A stretch of 64,000 bases of DNA from Comamonas sp. lk (GTDB lineage Bacteria > Pseudomonadota > Gammaproteobacteria > Burkholderiales > Burkholderiaceae_C). Positions 19,138-29,930 of this stretch are shown in pieces (within the stretch, counting starts at the first letter, position 1; each line of letters starts with the position of its first letter). A program made the position numbers and the translations under genes. The notes under the pieces were generated by a model that made no database searches, was not told where the DNA came from, and saw nothing but the letters and a program-made list of their open reading frames with translations. The stretch spans positions 1-64,000 of the forward strand of contig CAMELV010000005.1 of assembly GCA_945925985.1 (NCBI GenBank), written 5' to 3'.

Positions 19138-19858
19138 GTGCTCTCTCTGCAAGTTGCTGGTCAGCTGCCCGGACGGCAGCGACAAATTGGTTGATTTTTT
19201 CGGGGTCCTTGAGCCCCTTGTTGCCGGGGCCGGACAACTCCACCCCCGAACTCACATCAACGGCCAGCGTCTTGCAACGCGGCCGCAACTGCCGAATGCC
19301 TTCGGCCACGTTTGCAGCGCTGAGTCCACCACTCAAGACGAGGTGAGCGTTGACGTTTGGAGGCAGCAGTGACCAATTGAATGTTTGCCCACCACCACCG
19401 TACCCGTCGACATGGGCGTCGAGCAAGATGGCCTGAGCTTGTGAATATTGAAGCGAGAATTCTACGAGATCAAACTCGGTGGCGTGCACCCCCACCGGAA
19501 TACGCGCCGCCCGGACAAACGGGCGACTGCCGTTGCCAGTGGCCAACAGGCAGTCAGCCGGTGTTTCATCACCGTGAAATTGGACGCAAGCCCCCGCCAA
19601 TTGGTCACTTATAGCTATGATTTCAGGAGCAAATTCGTTCACGAACAGCAACACCGGCGTGACAAAGGGTGGCAGACGCCGCGCCAAGGCTATGGCCCGT
19701 TCGGGCGAGACATAGCGTTGACTTTTTGGGTACAGCACAAAGCCGATGGCGTCGGCGCCGGCCACCACGGCCGCGTCTACGTCAGCTTCCCGGGTCAGGC
19801 CGCAAATCTTGATGCGGGTGCGAATGGCGAAATGGCTTAGGGGGGGTGTCTGGTTCAT
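19115..19858 (-). CDS. trpF: Phosphoribosylanthranilate isomerase
   Basis: A 247-aa TIM-barrel isomerase of tryptophan synthesis. The catalytic Cys is in [14 protein letters not shown] and the Asp in [30 protein letters not shown] and VDVSSGVE are also seen. ATG 19858 overlaps the truA stop (ATGA); the longer upstream frame is an artefact running antisense-free into truA. The reverse strand at 19611-19618 carries the palindromic word ATAGCTAT in codons for a variable surface stretch ([10 protein letters not shown]). Confidence 0.95.
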   Translation of the reverse strand: MNQTPPLSHFAIRTRIKICGLTREADVDAAVVAGADAIGFVLYPKSQRYVSPERAIALARRLPPFVTPVLLFVNEFAPEIIAISDQLAGACVQFHGDETPADCLLATGNGSRPFVRAARIPVGVHATEFDLVEFSLQYSQAQAILLDAHVDGYGGGGQTFNWSLLPPNVNAHLVLSGGLSAANVAEGIRQLRPRCKTLAVDVSSGVELSGPGNKGLKDPEKINQFVAAVRAADQQLAERAHVPVPTT

Positions 19859-20637
19859 GGCAGGGTGTCGAAGGCGGGGGTGCAATCCGGCAGCCCCCAA
19901 TGCGGGGCGTAACGAGGCCCCAGAAAGTAAAGACCGTCTGCGGAGAAGGTGGGAGCGGCGACCTTGCGGTCCCGGGCCTGCATCACCTGTGTGATCCATA
20001 GCGGCGACTGTTGCAATTGGCCAACCGTGACCAGGCAACCCATGATGTTACGGATCATGTGGTGGAGAAAGGCGTTGGCTTCGAACTCAAAACGCCAATA
20101 GGCACCTCGGCGCGAAATATCCAGCCGTTGCAGGTGTTTGATCGGCGACAGCGCTTGACAAGCCGAGGCGCGAAAGGAGCTGAAATCATGCTCTCCCAAC
20201 AGCAGCGCTGCCGCCTGGCGCATTGGCTCTAGCGCGAGCGGGCGAAACGCCCAACCCACCCGGCCGGCCTCCACGCTCGGCCGCACTGGGGATTCCAGCA
20301 GGATGTAGGCGTAGCGCCGGGACAGGGCGCTGGCACGGCAATGGAACGACTCGGGCACGGCACGGGCCCATTGAATGGCAATGTCACGCGGCAGGAAACT
20401 GTTAGTGCCCCGCACCCAGGCGGCCGGACTGCGCTGCACCGGAGTGTCGAAATGAACCACCTGCATCAGACCGTGCACCCCGGAATCGGTCCGGCCGGCA
20501 CACAGCGTGGTGGTTTTTTGGGTGGTGAAGCGGGCCAATGCCGCTTCGAGCCGGTCCTGCACGGTCTGGCCAGACAACTGGCTCTGCCAGCCCTGGTAAA
20601 GCTGGCCGTTGTAGCTGACGCCCAGCGCGACTCTCAC
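19855..20637 (-). CDS. truA: tRNA pseudouridine synthase A (positions 38-40)
   Basis: A 260-aa enzyme that isomerises uridines at positions 38, 39 and 40 of the tRNA anticodon arm. The catalytic Asp is in CAGRTDSGVH (about residue 53). YNGQLYQGWQSQ at the N-terminus and FLHHMIRNIMGCL near the C-terminus are typical. It follows fimV by 43 bases and overlaps trpF by 4. Confidence 0.96.
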   Translation of the reverse strand: MRVALGVSYNGQLYQGWQSQLSGQTVQDRLEAALARFTTQKTTTLCAGRTDSGVHGLMQVVHFDTPVQRSPAAWVRGTNSFLPRDIAIQWARAVPESFHCRASALSRRYAYILLESPVRPSVEAGRVGWAFRPLALEPMRQAAALLLGEHDFSSFRASACQALSPIKHLQRLDISRRGAYWRFEFEANAFLHHMIRNIMGCLVTVGQLQQSPLWITQVMQARDRKVAAPTFSADGLYFLGPRYAPHWGLPDCTPAFDTLP

Positions 20638-20680
20638 GTTCGGCTCGCGGTGCGGAGCACACGGCGCAGTAGCCCCGGCG

Positions 20681-22591
20681 TCACTTCAGTTTGCCTAGCG
20701 CCCGTTCCGCCCTGGCTTTCATATCGCCAGAGGCCGACTCGATGACCTCTTCAATCAGGGCGCGGGCACCGTCCTCGTCACCGATGGCGCGGAATTCTTC
20801 GGCCAGGTCGAGCTTGGTTTCCAGTGGGTCGTCAGACAGGTCCGCCAGGTTAGTTTTGCTGTCTTGAAACTCTTCGCCCAAATCCAGCGACAGCGAGCCC
20901 AGGTCAAGTGGCAGAGGTTCGGGGGCAGTCACCGGTGGCGCCTCAGCCTCCGGTTCTGACAGGTCGAATTCCAGGTTCAGCTCGTTGGGACTGAGCTCCC
21001 CGGAGGCCTCATTTTGCGGCGTTTCATCGTCTAGCGAAAAATCGACTTCTAGTTCTGCCGGCTCTGCCTCAGGCGCTGGTTCTGGCACTTCCTGCACCGG
21101 TGGCTGATCCACGTACACGGGATCGGCGCGTGGGGGCGCTTCTTCAGCGTCCGTACTGGGTTCAAATGCAGGCTGCCCCGACGGGTGTTTGGGGGCAAAC
21201 ACCGTCTCCTGCCCGTCGTCTTGCCGGCTCACAATGAAGGCGTCGAGCGAGCGTTTGTCATTCGACCCGCCGTCGAGAGCCCCTTTACGGCGGCGGCCAA
21301 TGCGGAAGGCAAGAATACTGGCAAGTGCGGTGATCAATGCGCCAGCGCCCCATGGCACCACGGGGTGATCGACCAGGCGGTCGATGACATGGCTTTTAAT
21401 GGGAGGGCTGGGCGCCGAGACGGCCGCTTTTGGGGCCGATGCCGGCGCGCTGCCGGCAGCGCCAGGCGCACTGGCAGGCGCAGTAGCTGGCAACGGGTTG
21501 GTCACGGCAGGCGCCATGGGGCTCGATGCCGACGAAGCGGGCTGGGACGCTGCAGCTGCCTGTGTTATGGCGCCCAGCTTGTTTAGCTCGACGATGTTTC
21601 GTGCCAATTCGTTGGCACGGCTGGCAGCTTCCCGCTCACTGCGCTCCTTGGCAAGCTGCTCCTCGGAGGACGACTCCCGGACGTTGCCTTTGGCCAGTGT
21701 CAGCTTGTCGGTGGCACCGTTACCGGCCGGCTTGTCATCTACTCTGGCCTCCACCTTGCCGCTGGTTTGACGGCTGGCCCCCTCGACCTGAGCCTGCGGT
21801 GCAATACTAGCAAATTTACGTCTGAATTCGTTGAAGTCGCGACTTTGCGCGGCAATGATGCGGGTGGCCTCAGGTCGGGCTGTCTCAGAGGCTTGCAGGT
21901 CGTTCGGTAGGTTCAGAACAGCACCTGCCTGGATCCTATTGACGTTGTCGCCCTGGAACACGCCAGGATTCGCGCGCAACAGGGCCACCAGCATCTGGTC
22001 GAGCGAGACATTGGCAGGTTTCAGCGCAAGTGCGATCTCGCCGGCCGTGTCACCGGCACGGACCTTGACCCTGTTGCCACTTTCAACTCTGCTTGCCTTG
22101 CTTTTGGTGTTCCCGCTGTTGCCGGCAATGCCGGCAACGCTGTCGCTCTGCGTTGCGCCCGCCTTGGCCGGCGCAAACAGCAGGGTGTAGTCACGCAGGA
22201 TCTTGCCCGATGCCCAACTAGCTTCGAGCAACAGGTCAAAAAACGAATCGGTGATGGCAAATGCACTGGTCAGCTGAATGTAAAGCCTGCCATCTGCGCG
22301 TTTTTGCAACGACGCCTGCAGACCCACAACACTGGCGTTGTAACTCAGACCGGCTGCTCGGAAGGCCTCAGGTGAGGCGACAGACGGTCTGAGCGAGGTG
22401 GCCTCTTCAGCGGTGATGTCAAGAAAATCAATTTCTGCTCGCAGCGGCTCGCCCATCGCCGACTGCACCACGACACGCCCCAGGGAAAGAGCTAATGCCT
22501 GCGATCCAGACAAGGCCAGCACCAGGGCACCAATCGCCCATAAGGCACAGTGCCATGTTCGAGTCTTGACAGTCAAGGGGGTCAGCGGCAT
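20681..22591 (-). CDS. fimV: FimV-like pilus assembly / polar organisation protein
   Basis: A 636-aa inner-membrane protein related to Pseudomonas FimV, which organises the cell pole and type IV pili through peptidoglycan binding. It has a signal peptide (about 1-35, ending QALAL) and a conserved N-terminal domain (LGRVVVQSAMGEPLRAEIDFLDIT). A LysM-type domain follows at about 173-235 (VKVRAGDTAGEIALALKP), then a low-complexity Ala/Pro region and one membrane segment at about 412-428. A long acidic cytoplasmic part ends in the FimV C-terminal helical motif (TKLDLAEEFRAIGDEDGARA). It is shorter than Pseudomonas FimV (about 900 aa). Confidence 0.9.
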   Translation of the reverse strand: MPLTPLTVKTRTWHCALWAIGALVLALSGSQALALSLGRVVVQSAMGEPLRAEIDFLDITAEEATSLRPSVASPEAFRAAGLSYNASVVGLQASLQKRADGRLYIQLTSAFAITDSFFDLLLEASWASGKILRDYTLLFAPAKAGATQSDSVAGIAGNSGNTKSKASRVESGNRVKVRAGDTAGEIALALKPANVSLDQMLVALLRANPGVFQGDNVNRIQAGAVLNLPNDLQASETARPEATRIIAAQSRDFNEFRRKFASIAPQAQVEGASRQTSGKVEARVDDKPAGNGATDKLTLAKGNVRESSSEEQLAKERSEREAASRANELARNIVELNKLGAITQAAAASQPASSASSPMAPAVTNPLPATAPASAPGAAGSAPASAPKAAVSAPSPPIKSHVIDRLVDHPVVPWGAGALITALASILAFRIGRRRKGALDGGSNDKRSLDAFIVSRQDDGQETVFAPKHPSGQPAFEPSTDAEEAPPRADPVYVDQPPVQEVPEPAPEAEPAELEVDFSLDDETPQNEASGELSPNELNLEFDLSEPEAEAPPVTAPEPLPLDLGSLSLDLGEEFQDSKTNLADLSDDPLETKLDLAEEFRAIGDEDGARALIEEVIESASGDMKARAERALGKLK

Positions 22592-22639
22592 GGGTCTGAT
22601 TCTACGTGGGTCAGCATCCTGCGCGCCCTGACACCGGTG

Positions 22640-23803
22640 TCAGTGAGCCAGCAAAATACGAAGCATGCGGCGCAAGGGCTCAGCTGCGCCCCACAGCAGC
22701 TGGTCGCCAATGGTGAATGCGCCAACATAGTCTGGCCCCATGGCGAGCTTACGGATGCGCCCGACCGGTATACCTAGCGTGCCCGTGACGGCCACTGGGG
22801 TGAGGCCTTGCAAGGTTGCCTCCCGGGTGTTAGGGATAACTTTGACCCACGGGTTGCCGGCCGCGAGCAGCGCTTCGATGTCAGCACTGGGCACATTCTT
22901 ATTGAGTTTGAAGGTCAGCGCCTGGCTGTGGCATCGCATCGCACCTACCCGGACACACAGGCCATCAACCGGCGTTTCGGCGGTACCGAAGGCGCGGCCT
23001 TGGCCCAAAATCTTGTTGGTTTCGGCGCCAGCTTTCCATTCTTCGCGGGAGGTGCCCCAGCCCGGTTCGTCGGGATGCTTGCCGACGCCGAGGTCTTTGT
23101 CAATCCAGGGAATAAGGCTGCCCCCCAGGGGGACGCCGAAATTGGCTGTCTCGGCCGAGCTCAAGGAATGCTGCTTGGCCAGGACCAACCGGTCTATCTC
23201 CAGGATGGCCGACTTGGGGTCATCCAATAGCATCTTGACTTCGGCGTTCAGGGTACCGAACTGGGTCAACAACTCGCGCATGTGCTGAGCCCCACCGCCA
23301 GACGCCGCTTGATAGGTCATGCTGGTCATCCATTCGACCAAGCCAGCTTTGTACAGAGCGCCCACACCCATAAGCATGCAGCTGACGGTGCAATTGCCGC
23401 CTATCCAGTTTTTACCCCCCTGCATCAGGGCCTGCTGGATGACGGGCAAATTAACCGGATCAAGCACGAGGATGGCATCGTCTTTCATGCGCAAGGTGGA
23501 CGCGGCATCGATCCAGTGGCCTGTCCAACCGGCTGCACGCAGTTTGGGGTAGACCTCAGAGGTGTAGTCGCCACCCTGGGTACTGATGATGATGTCGCAC
23601 TGGCGCAAGGCCGCGATGTCAAAAGCGTCTCTCAGCGTGGTTTCGTTTTTTGCCTGCGCCGGGGCCTGGCCGCCAGCATTGGAGGTCGAGAAAAACACGG
23701 GCTCGATGTGGTCAAAGTCACCCTCGGACTGCATGCGGTCCATCAGGACCGAGCCAACCATGCCTCGCCAGCCGACTAGGCCGACCAAATTGCCAATTTT
23801 CAT
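22640..23803 (-). CDS. asd: Aspartate-semialdehyde dehydrogenase
   Basis: A 387-aa NADP enzyme that reduces aspartyl phosphate to aspartate semialdehyde for lysine, threonine, methionine and diaminopimelate synthesis. The N-terminal nucleotide-binding motif is [17 protein letters not shown]. The catalytic Cys is in [12 protein letters not shown], and the substrate-binding [15 protein letters not shown] is present. This is the Gram-negative-type Asd. It sits between leuB and fimV, the usual Burkholderiales context. Its upstream 217-base gap (23804-24020) shows no clear gene or hairpin. Confidence 0.96.
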   Translation of the reverse strand: MKIGNLVGLVGWRGMVGSVLMDRMQSEGDFDHIEPVFFSTSNAGGQAPAQAKNETTLRDAFDIAALRQCDIIISTQGGDYTSEVYPKLRAAGWTGHWIDAASTLRMKDDAILVLDPVNLPVIQQALMQGGKNWIGGNCTVSCMLMGVGALYKAGLVEWMTSMTYQAASGGGAQHMRELLTQFGTLNAEVKMLLDDPKSAILEIDRLVLAKQHSLSSAETANFGVPLGGSLIPWIDKDLGVGKHPDEPGWGTSREEWKAGAETNKILGQGRAFGTAETPVDGLCVRVGAMRCHSQALTFKLNKNVPSADIEALLAAGNPWVKVIPNTREATLQGLTPVAVTGTLGIPVGRIRKLAMGPDYVGAFTIGDQLLWGAAEPLRRMLRILLAH

Positions 23804-24020
23804 GAGATTTCCCTTTCAGATGTTTGAGATATGAATTCCATCTGCCCGGCTCGTCTGGCCGGTGGGGCGCGACGAACCGGGCTGTACTAGCCTTTAATGG
23901 TGGTCGCTTTGATAACTAAAACTGTAGTCCAGGAGCACACACACGGCCCAAAGTCGATATGGCCGAATGGGTGATCACAGGTTGGGAAAAAAACTAACAT
24001 AAAGTCATTGTAAAGAGAAA

Positions 24021-25091
24021 TTATTTGAGCGCCCTGACGACCGCAGCCCCCATCTCAACGGTGCCAACCCGCGTCATGCCGGCGCTAAAGATGTCGGCGG
24101 TGCGCAGACCCTGGTCCAGCACCGTCTTGACCGCTGATTCGATCCGCTGAGCCGCAGCCTCCTGATTCAGGCTGTAGCGCAGCATCATGGCTGCACTCAG
24201 GATTGTCGCGAGCGGATTGGCAATGCCTTTACCAGCGATGTCAGGGGCGCTGCCATGGCTGGGTTCGTACAAGCCCTGGTTGCTCGAGTTCAGACTGGCC
24301 GAGGGCAGCATGCCAATGGAGCCAGTCAACATGGCTGCCTCGTCGCTCAAGATGTCGCCAAACATATTGCCGGTCACCACCACATCAAATTTCTTGGGTT
24401 CACGCACCAGCTGCATGGCGGCGTTGTCGACGTACATATGGTCTAGCGCCACATCGGGGTACTGCTTGCCAATGTCGCTCACCACGTCTTTCCAGAACTG
24501 AAAGGTCTCCAGCACGTTGGCCTTGTCCACACTGGTGACGCGACTGCTGCGTTTGCGCGCAGCCTGGAAGGCGACGTGAGCAATCCGCTCGATCTCGGGT
24601 CTCGAGTAGCGCATGGTGTCAAATGCTTCTTCGGCACCCGGGAACAACCCATCTGTGGCTACGCGGCGCCCGCGTGGTTGACCAAAATAGATGTCTCCGG
24701 TGAGTTCCCGGATGATCAGGATGTCAAGGCCGCCAATCAGCTCGGGCTTAAGGCTGGATGCACCAACCAGTTGCTCGTAGCAGATAGCCGGACGGAAGTT
24801 GGCAAATAAGCCGAGGTTTTTACGCAAACCCAAAATGGCCTGCTCCGGCCGAAGAGGCCTGTCTAGGGTGTCGTACTTCCAGTCGCCGACGGCACCAAAC
24901 AGCACCGCGTCGGCCTGACGCGCCAGTTGCAGGGTGGCGTCAGGCAGTGGGTGGCCATGGGCGTCGTAAGCAGCACCGCCTACCAGCGCTGTTTCCATTT
25001 CGAATTGAAGATCAAGCACTTGTAAAACCTTGACCGCCTCAGCCACGATTTCGGTCCCGATTCCGTCGCCGGGTAAAACTGCTATTTTCAT
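24021..25091 (-). CDS. leuB: 3-isopropylmalate dehydrogenase
   Basis: A 356-aa NAD enzyme of leucine synthesis, oxidising and decarboxylating 3-isopropylmalate. Motifs: [10 protein letters not shown] at the N-terminus, [60 protein letters not shown] and [14 protein letters not shown]. It follows leuD by 34 bases; that gap holds ATGCTATAAATAAAGGAGC, which supplies the AAGGAG ribosome site. Confidence 0.97.
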   Translation of the reverse strand: MKIAVLPGDGIGTEIVAEAVKVLQVLDLQFEMETALVGGAAYDAHGHPLPDATLQLARQADAVLFGAVGDWKYDTLDRPLRPEQAILGLRKNLGLFANFRPAICYEQLVGASSLKPELIGGLDILIIRELTGDIYFGQPRGRRVATDGLFPGAEEAFDTMRYSRPEIERIAHVAFQAARKRSSRVTSVDKANVLETFQFWKDVVSDIGKQYPDVALDHMYVDNAAMQLVREPKKFDVVVTGNMFGDILSDEAAMLTGSIGMLPSASLNSSNQGLYEPSHGSAPDIAGKGIANPLATILSAAMMLRYSLNQEAAAQRIESAVKTVLDQGLRTADIFSAGMTRVGTVEMGAAVVRALK

Positions 25092-25125
25092 AATGAAACC
25101 AGTATGCTATAAATAAAGGAGCTAC

Positions 25126-25776
25126 TCAGGCAATCAGCGTGCGGGCTAGCCAGGGTTTTTGCGTCAAGCGTTGGGCTTCAAAAGCGCGGATCTTGTCGGC
25201 GTGCCTCAAGGTCAGGCCAATGTCGTCAAAACCATTGAGCAAGCAGTACTTGCGAAACGCTTGCACTTCGAACGGTAACTCCTGGCCATCTGGTTTGATA
25301 ATTCTCTGGCGCTCCAGATCGATCGTCAGGCTGTAACCCGGAAATGCCGCCAGCTCGTTAAACAGTGCGGCCACCTGTGCGTCCGGCAACACGATCGGTA
25401 ACAGGCCATTCTTGAAGCTATTGTTGAAGAAAATGTCGGCATAGCTGGGCGCAATGATGGCGCGAAAGCCAAATTGGTCCAGCGCCCAGGGCGCGTGTTC
25501 GCGGGATGAGCCACAGCCAAAATTTTTACGCGCCAGCAAAATAGAGGCGCCCTGGTAGCGCAGCTGGTTAAGCACGAAGTCTGGATTGGGCTTGCGGCTG
25601 GTGGGGTCCTGGCCGGGATAACCTGCGTCCAAGTAGCGCCATTCATCGAATAGGTTCTGACCAAAACCGGTCTTGCGGATCGATTTGAGAAATTGTTTGG
25701 GGATTATGGCGTCGGTGTCGACATTTTCCCGGTCTATTGGGGCCACCAGGCCCTTCACGGTTTGAAATTTTTGCAT
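25126..25776 (-). CDS. leuD: 3-isopropylmalate dehydratase small subunit
   Basis: A 216-aa swivel-domain subunit that pairs with LeuC to isomerise 2-isopropylmalate to 3-isopropylmalate. Motifs: [16 protein letters not shown], the substrate loop [14 protein letters not shown] and [18 protein letters not shown]. It lies just downstream of the small lipoprotein gene (9 bases), in the leu operon. Confidence 0.97.
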   Translation of the reverse strand: MQKFQTVKGLVAPIDRENVDTDAIIPKQFLKSIRKTGFGQNLFDEWRYLDAGYPGQDPTSRKPNPDFVLNQLRYQGASILLARKNFGCGSSREHAPWALDQFGFRAIIAPSYADIFFNNSFKNGLLPIVLPDAQVAALFNELAAFPGYSLTIDLERQRIIKPDGQELPFEVQAFRKYCLLNGFDDIGLTLRHADKIRAFEAQRLTQKPWLARTLIA

Positions 25777-25785
25777 GTTGCGCCC

Positions 25786-25917
25786 TTACATCTTCTTTGC
25801 TGCATCTTCAATTTTTTCGCCAGCGTTCGGCAGATCCTGAACCAGACCCTTGACCATATTGCAGGCTGAAAGGCTCAACAGCAAGGCGCTTAGCCGCACC
25901 AATCGCCAATAATTCAT
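25786..25917 (-). CDS. Entericidin A/B-like small lipoprotein (43 aa)
   Basis: A 43-aa lipoprotein precursor. A short basic N-terminus and hydrophobic stretch lead to the lipobox LSAC (residues 16-19). The mature part is NMVKGLVQDLPNAGEKIEDAAKKM, split here as VKGLVQDLPNAGEKIED plus AAKKM. It matches the entericidin pattern of a lipidated Cys followed by an amphipathic GxKIExAAKK helix. It sits between leuC and leuD in the same direction with 22 and 9 base gaps. The longer in-frame ORF upstream overlaps leuC and was rejected because the signal sequence starts at 25917. No strong ribosome site is visible. Confidence 0.75.
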   Translation of the reverse strand: MNYWRLVRLSALLLSLSACNMVKGLVQDLPNAGEKIEDAAKKM

Positions 25918-25939
25918 GCCGTGCCGCCAGGGAGCTAGG

Positions 25940-27385
25940 TCAGGAGAATTGTCTGACATCGACAAAATGACCATGAATGGCCGCTGCGGCTGCCATAGCC
26001 GGACTGACCAGGTGCGTGCGTCCGCCTGCGCCCTGGCGGCCCTCGAAATTGCGGTTGCTGGTAGACGCGCAACGCTCCCCTGGCTCAAGCCGGTCGGCGT
26101 TCATGGCCAGGCACATCGAACAGCCAGGCTCGCGCCACTCGAAGCCAGCCGCCCGGAAAATCTCGTGCAAGCCTTCGCGCTCGGCTTGTGCTTTGACCAA
26201 GCCCGAGCCAGGTACAACCAGTGCCAATTTGACATTTTTAGCGACTTTTTGGCCTAGTTTGCGCACCACCGCGGCCGCTTCCCGAATGTCCTCAATCCGG
26301 CTATTGGTACAAGAGCCAATGAAGACTTTGTCAATAAACAGGTCGTTCAGGGCCTTGCCCGGCTCTAGTCCCATATAAACTAGGGCACGTTCGATGGCGG
26401 AGCGTTTGTTGGGGTCCTTCTCCTTGTCCGGGTCCGGCACCCGGTTGTCGATGCCCAGCACCATTTCGGGCGACGTGCCCCAGGTCACCTGGGGGATGAT
26501 GCCGCTGGCATCAAGCTCGATTACCTGGTCGAACGCCGCGTCAGCGTCCGAATGCAGCGTCTTCCAGTAGGCGACGGCTTGGTCCCATTCCACCGCAGCG
26601 GCCTCGCCACTGGCGAGATGACCCGGTGCCAGGGGTCGCCCGCGGACGTAGTCGATAGTTTTTTCGTCGACGGCCACCAAGCCGGCGCGGGCACCTGCCT
26701 CAATGGCCATGTTGCATACAGTCATGCGGCCTTCCATGCTTAGCGCACAAATCGCGGCACCACCGAATTCGATGGTGTAGCCCGTGCCGCCAGCAGTGCC
26801 GATTTGGCCAATGACCGCCAGTACGATGTCTTTGCCACTACAACCGCGAGGCAACACGCCATCGACTCGGACCAGCATGTTCTTGGCTTTTTTGGCCAGC
26901 AGGGTTTGCGTGGCCAGAACATGCTCGACTTCGCTGGTGCCAATGCCATGTGCCAAAGCGCCAAAGGCGCCATGGGTCGACGTGTGGGAGTCGCCGCAGA
27001 CCACGGTCATCCCCGGCAGCGTAGCGCCGTTTTCAGGGCCGATCACGTGAACGATACCCTGGCGTTTGGACAGGAATGGGAAGTAGGCGGCAGAGCCGAA
27101 CTCCCGCATATTGGTGTCGAGCATCACGACTTGTTCCTTGCTGGTCGCGTCCGTAATGCCCTCATAACCGCGATCCCAGCCCGTGGTCGGCGTGTTGTGA
27201 TCAGCTGTAGCCACAATGGAACTCACCCTCCAAACCGGTCGGCCAGTTTGGCGCAAGCCTTCAAAGGCCTGCGGACTGGTCACTTCATGCACCAAGTGTC
27301 GGTCGATGTAGAGAATGGCGGTGCCGTCGTCTTCGGTGTGGACGACGTGGTCGTCCCAGAGTTTGTCGTAGAGGGTGCGTCCCAT
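25940..27385 (-). CDS. leuC: 3-isopropylmalate dehydratase large subunit
   Basis: A 481-aa aconitase-family subunit carrying a [4Fe-4S] cluster for leucine synthesis. The active-site pattern [14 protein letters not shown] and the cluster cysteines in [15 protein letters not shown] and [31 protein letters not shown] (quoted in part) are visible as separate motifs. It starts [13 protein letters not shown], the normal LeuC N-terminus. It heads the leuC-lipoprotein-leuD-leuB-asd gene run. Confidence 0.96.
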   Translation of the reverse strand: MGRTLYDKLWDDHVVHTEDDGTAILYIDRHLVHEVTSPQAFEGLRQTGRPVWRVSSIVATADHNTPTTGWDRGYEGITDATSKEQVVMLDTNMREFGSAAYFPFLSKRQGIVHVIGPENGATLPGMTVVCGDSHTSTHGAFGALAHGIGTSEVEHVLATQTLLAKKAKNMLVRVDGVLPRGCSGKDIVLAVIGQIGTAGGTGYTIEFGGAAICALSMEGRMTVCNMAIEAGARAGLVAVDEKTIDYVRGRPLAPGHLASGEAAAVEWDQAVAYWKTLHSDADAAFDQVIELDASGIIPQVTWGTSPEMVLGIDNRVPDPDKEKDPNKRSAIERALVYMGLEPGKALNDLFIDKVFIGSCTNSRIEDIREAAAVVRKLGQKVAKNVKLALVVPGSGLVKAQAEREGLHEIFRAAGFEWREPGCSMCLAMNADRLEPGERCASTSNRNFEGRQGAGGRTHLVSPAMAAAAAIHGHFVDVRQFS

Positions 27386-27467
27386 AGTTTTCCTTGGAGA
27401 TCCAACATTTTACGCAGCCCTTGACAACCAATTCGTTGCACAACCCGCCGTCTCGCTAAGACCTCAC

Positions 27468-27490
27468 TAGAAGAAGCGCCCTCTGGCGCG
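27468..27490 (-). terminator. Possible terminator downstream of gltA
   Basis: On the minus strand a 5-bp GC stem (GCGCC, 4-nt loop, GGCGC; 27476-27489) is followed by TTCTTCT. The stem is short and the T-run broken, so it is weak evidence. The 27386-27547 gap shows no gene. Confidence 0.35.
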
Positions 27491-27547
27491 ATTCTCTGAA
27501 GGGCTTTAAGCTACCACTTCCCGGTGCCGGGCCTACAGGCTACGGCC

Positions 27548-28858
27548 TTAGCGCTGCGCAATCGGCAGCACATCGCGGCGCACTGATCCGGTGAAGAGTT
27601 GGCGCGGACGGCCAATCTTGTACTCGGGGTCACCAATCATTTCATTGAGCTGAGCAATCCAGCCGACCGTACGTGCCAGCGCGAAAATCGCCGTGAACAG
27701 ACTGACTGGAATGCCGATGGCGCGCTGCACGATTCCCGAGTAAAAATCCACATTCGGGTAGAGCTTGCGCTGAACGAAGTAGTCGTCTTCGAGCGCAATT
27801 TTTTCAAGCGCCATGGCCAACTTGAACAACGGGTCATTTTCGAGACCCAACGAGGTCAGCACTTCCCGACAAGTTTCTTGCATCAGCTTGGCACGCGGGT
27901 CGTAGTTCTTGTAAACCCGGTGGCCAAAACCCATCAATTTGACGCCAGAGCTCTTGTCCTTGACCTGCTCCATGAATTGGCCGACTTTGGCCACTCCACC
28001 CATTCTCTGGATGTCTTCGAGCATGTTCAGACAGGCCTCGTTAGCGCCACCGTGGGCGGGGCCCCACAGGCAAGCCACACCCGCCGCGATGGCGGCAAAC
28101 GGGTTGGTGCCGGAACTGCCACAAAGACGGACCGTGGAAGTCGAAGCGTTTTGCTCATGGTCAGCATGAAGCACGAAGATACGATCGAGTGCCCGCTCGA
28201 TAACTGGGTTGACATGGTAGTCCTCGCAAGGCGTGGCAAACATCATGTGCAGAAAGTTGCCGGCGTAGCTCAGCTGGTTCTTCGGGTACATGTAGGGCTG
28301 ACCAGCGCTGTATTTGTAGGCCATGGCCACCAGCGTCGGCATTTTGGCAATCAGGCGGATCGCCGAGATTTCCCGGTGTTGTGGATTGTTGATATCTGTG
28401 CTGTCGTGGTAGAAGGCCGAGAGGGCGCCAACCAGCCCAGTCATGATGGCCATCGGATGTGCGTCACGCCGGAAACCACGCAGGAAAAACTGCATTTGCT
28501 CATTGACCATGGTGTGGTTGGTCACGCGCTTGGTGAAGTCAGCTTTGGCGGCCACATCAGGCAGGTTGCCATACAACAAGAGGTGGCATGTTTCCATGAA
28601 GTCACAGCTGGTGGCCAATTGTTCGATCGGATAGCCACGGTAGAGCAGTTCACCTTTGTCGCCGTCGATGTAGGTGATGGCAGACTGACAAGACGCTGTC
28701 GACAAAAATCCGGGGTCATAGGTGAACATGCCCGTTTGTGCATACAGCTTTCGAATGTCGATCACGTCCGGGCCGACACTGCCTTGGTAAACCGGCAAGT
28801 CGACGCTTGGGCTGCCGTTACTGAACGACAGGGTGGCTTTGTTGTCAGCTAGCTTCAT
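27548..28858 (-). CDS. gltA: Citrate synthase
   Basis: A 436-aa type II citrate synthase that condenses acetyl-CoA and oxaloacetate. The catalytic residues are in [12 protein letters not shown] (His) and [15 protein letters not shown] (His), with the Asp in a later conserved stretch (NVDFYSGI). [14 protein letters not shown] is diagnostic. It lies 10 bases after sdhE. The cluster gltA-sdhE-sdhB-sdhA-sdhD-sdhC is transcribed from sdhC toward gltA. Confidence 0.97.
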   Translation of the reverse strand: MKLADNKATLSFSNGSPSVDLPVYQGSVGPDVIDIRKLYAQTGMFTYDPGFLSTASCQSAITYIDGDKGELLYRGYPIEQLATSCDFMETCHLLLYGNLPDVAAKADFTKRVTNHTMVNEQMQFFLRGFRRDAHPMAIMTGLVGALSAFYHDSTDINNPQHREISAIRLIAKMPTLVAMAYKYSAGQPYMYPKNQLSYAGNFLHMMFATPCEDYHVNPVIERALDRIFVLHADHEQNASTSTVRLCGSSGTNPFAAIAAGVACLWGPAHGGANEACLNMLEDIQRMGGVAKVGQFMEQVKDKSSGVKLMGFGHRVYKNYDPRAKLMQETCREVLTSLGLENDPLFKLAMALEKIALEDDYFVQRKLYPNVDFYSGIVQRAIGIPVSLFTAIFALARTVGWIAQLNEMIGDPEYKIGRPRQLFTGSVRRDVLPIAQR

Positions 28859-28868
28859 TTTCTACCTT

Positions 28869-29156
28869 TCAAGGGTTTTCTCTCAACATACTTAGTACTT
28901 CATGAATGTCACTACGGTCCAGCTCGGCACTTACCACGCCGAGTGACTGCCGTCCAAGGTGCAGGTCAAGCAGATCGTTGTCGGTCAACTCCATCAGGTC
29001 TGACAGGGCCTGCCCCTGACGACGCGTCAGCGTGGCCTCGAAACGATTGAAGAATCGTTCAATGAACAAATCGTTTTCAAGCAGGCCCCGACGACATCGC
29101 CAGCGCAGTTTGCTCAAGCCACGTTCATCAATCAGCTCGTCCAAAATAGTCAGCAT
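28869..29156 (-). CDS. sdhE: Succinate dehydrogenase flavinylation/assembly factor SdhE
   Basis: A 95-aa SdhE/Sdh5-family protein that helps attach FAD covalently to SdhA. The family signature RGLLENDLFIERFF is present (consensus RGxxExD), with DLMELTDNDLLDL downstream. It is 11 bases after sdhB in the sdh operon, which supports the role. Confidence 0.93.
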   Translation of the reverse strand: MLTILDELIDERGLSKLRWRCRRGLLENDLFIERFFNRFEATLTRRQGQALSDLMELTDNDLLDLHLGRQSLGVVSAELDRSDIHEVLSMLRENP

Positions 29157-29167
29157 AGCTATGGCGC

Positions 29168-29872
29168 TCAGACCGTACGCAGGACCATCATTTCTTTAAT
29201 CTTGCCGATTGCCTTGGTTGGGTTCAGGCCCTTGGGGCAAACATCCACACAATTCATGATGGTGTGGCAGCGGAATAAACGGTAAGGGTCCTCCAGGTTA
29301 TCCAGTCGCTCGGCAGTGGCCTCGTCACGGCTGTCCGCAATGAAACGGTAGGCCTGCAGCAGCCCAGCAGGGCCGACGAACTTATCGGGATTCCACCAAA
29401 AGCTCGGGCAACTGGTAGAGCAACTGGCGCACAAGATGCACTCATACAGGCCATTGAGCTCTTCGCGCTCTTCCGGGCTCTGCAGGCGCTCTTTTTCAGG
29501 TGGAACCGTGTCATTGATCAGGTAAGGCTTGATCGAGTTGTACTGTTTGAAAAACTGCGTCATGTCGACGATCAGGTCGCGAATGACAGGCAACCCGGGC
29601 AGGGGCTTGAGCACGATGGTGCCCGACAGTGTCCGCATATTGGTCAGGCAAGCCAAGCCATTCTTACCATTGATGTTCATGGCGTCCGATCCGCATACCC
29701 CTTCCCTGCAGGAGCGGCGAAAAGAGATGGCCGGGTCTATGGCTTTGAGCTTCATCAGTGCGTCCAGCAACATGCGTTCACTGCCATCGAGTTCAACTTC
29801 GATGGTTTGCATGTAGGGTTTGGCATCTTGGTCCGGGTCGTAACGGTAGATCTGGAAAGTGCGTTTGGTCAT
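29168..29872 (-). CDS. sdhB: Succinate dehydrogenase iron-sulfur subunit
   Basis: A 234-aa subunit that carries electrons from SdhA FAD to ubiquinone. The [2Fe-2S] ligands are in SCREGVCGSDAMNINGKNG followed by LAC. The [4Fe-4S] and [3Fe-4S] ligands are in CILCASCSTSCPSFWW and CHTIMNCVDVCPKGLNP. It is separated from sdhA by 58 bases. Confidence 0.97.
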   Translation of the reverse strand: MTKRTFQIYRYDPDQDAKPYMQTIEVELDGSERMLLDALMKLKAIDPAISFRRSCREGVCGSDAMNINGKNGLACLTNMRTLSGTIVLKPLPGLPVIRDLIVDMTQFFKQYNSIKPYLINDTVPPEKERLQSPEEREELNGLYECILCASCSTSCPSFWWNPDKFVGPAGLLQAYRFIADSRDEATAERLDNLEDPYRLFRCHTIMNCVDVCPKGLNPTKAIGKIKEMMVLRTV

Positions 29873-29930
29873 GGTTGTTTCCGGTTCGAATGCAATTGGG
29901 GGCTGGTTGGCTTAAATGTCCCCGCCAGGG

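Noticed and set aside
27599..28852. Long plus-strand frame (417 aa) opposite gltA
   Set aside because: Mirror of citrate synthase codons in high-GC DNA; no motif or ribosome site.
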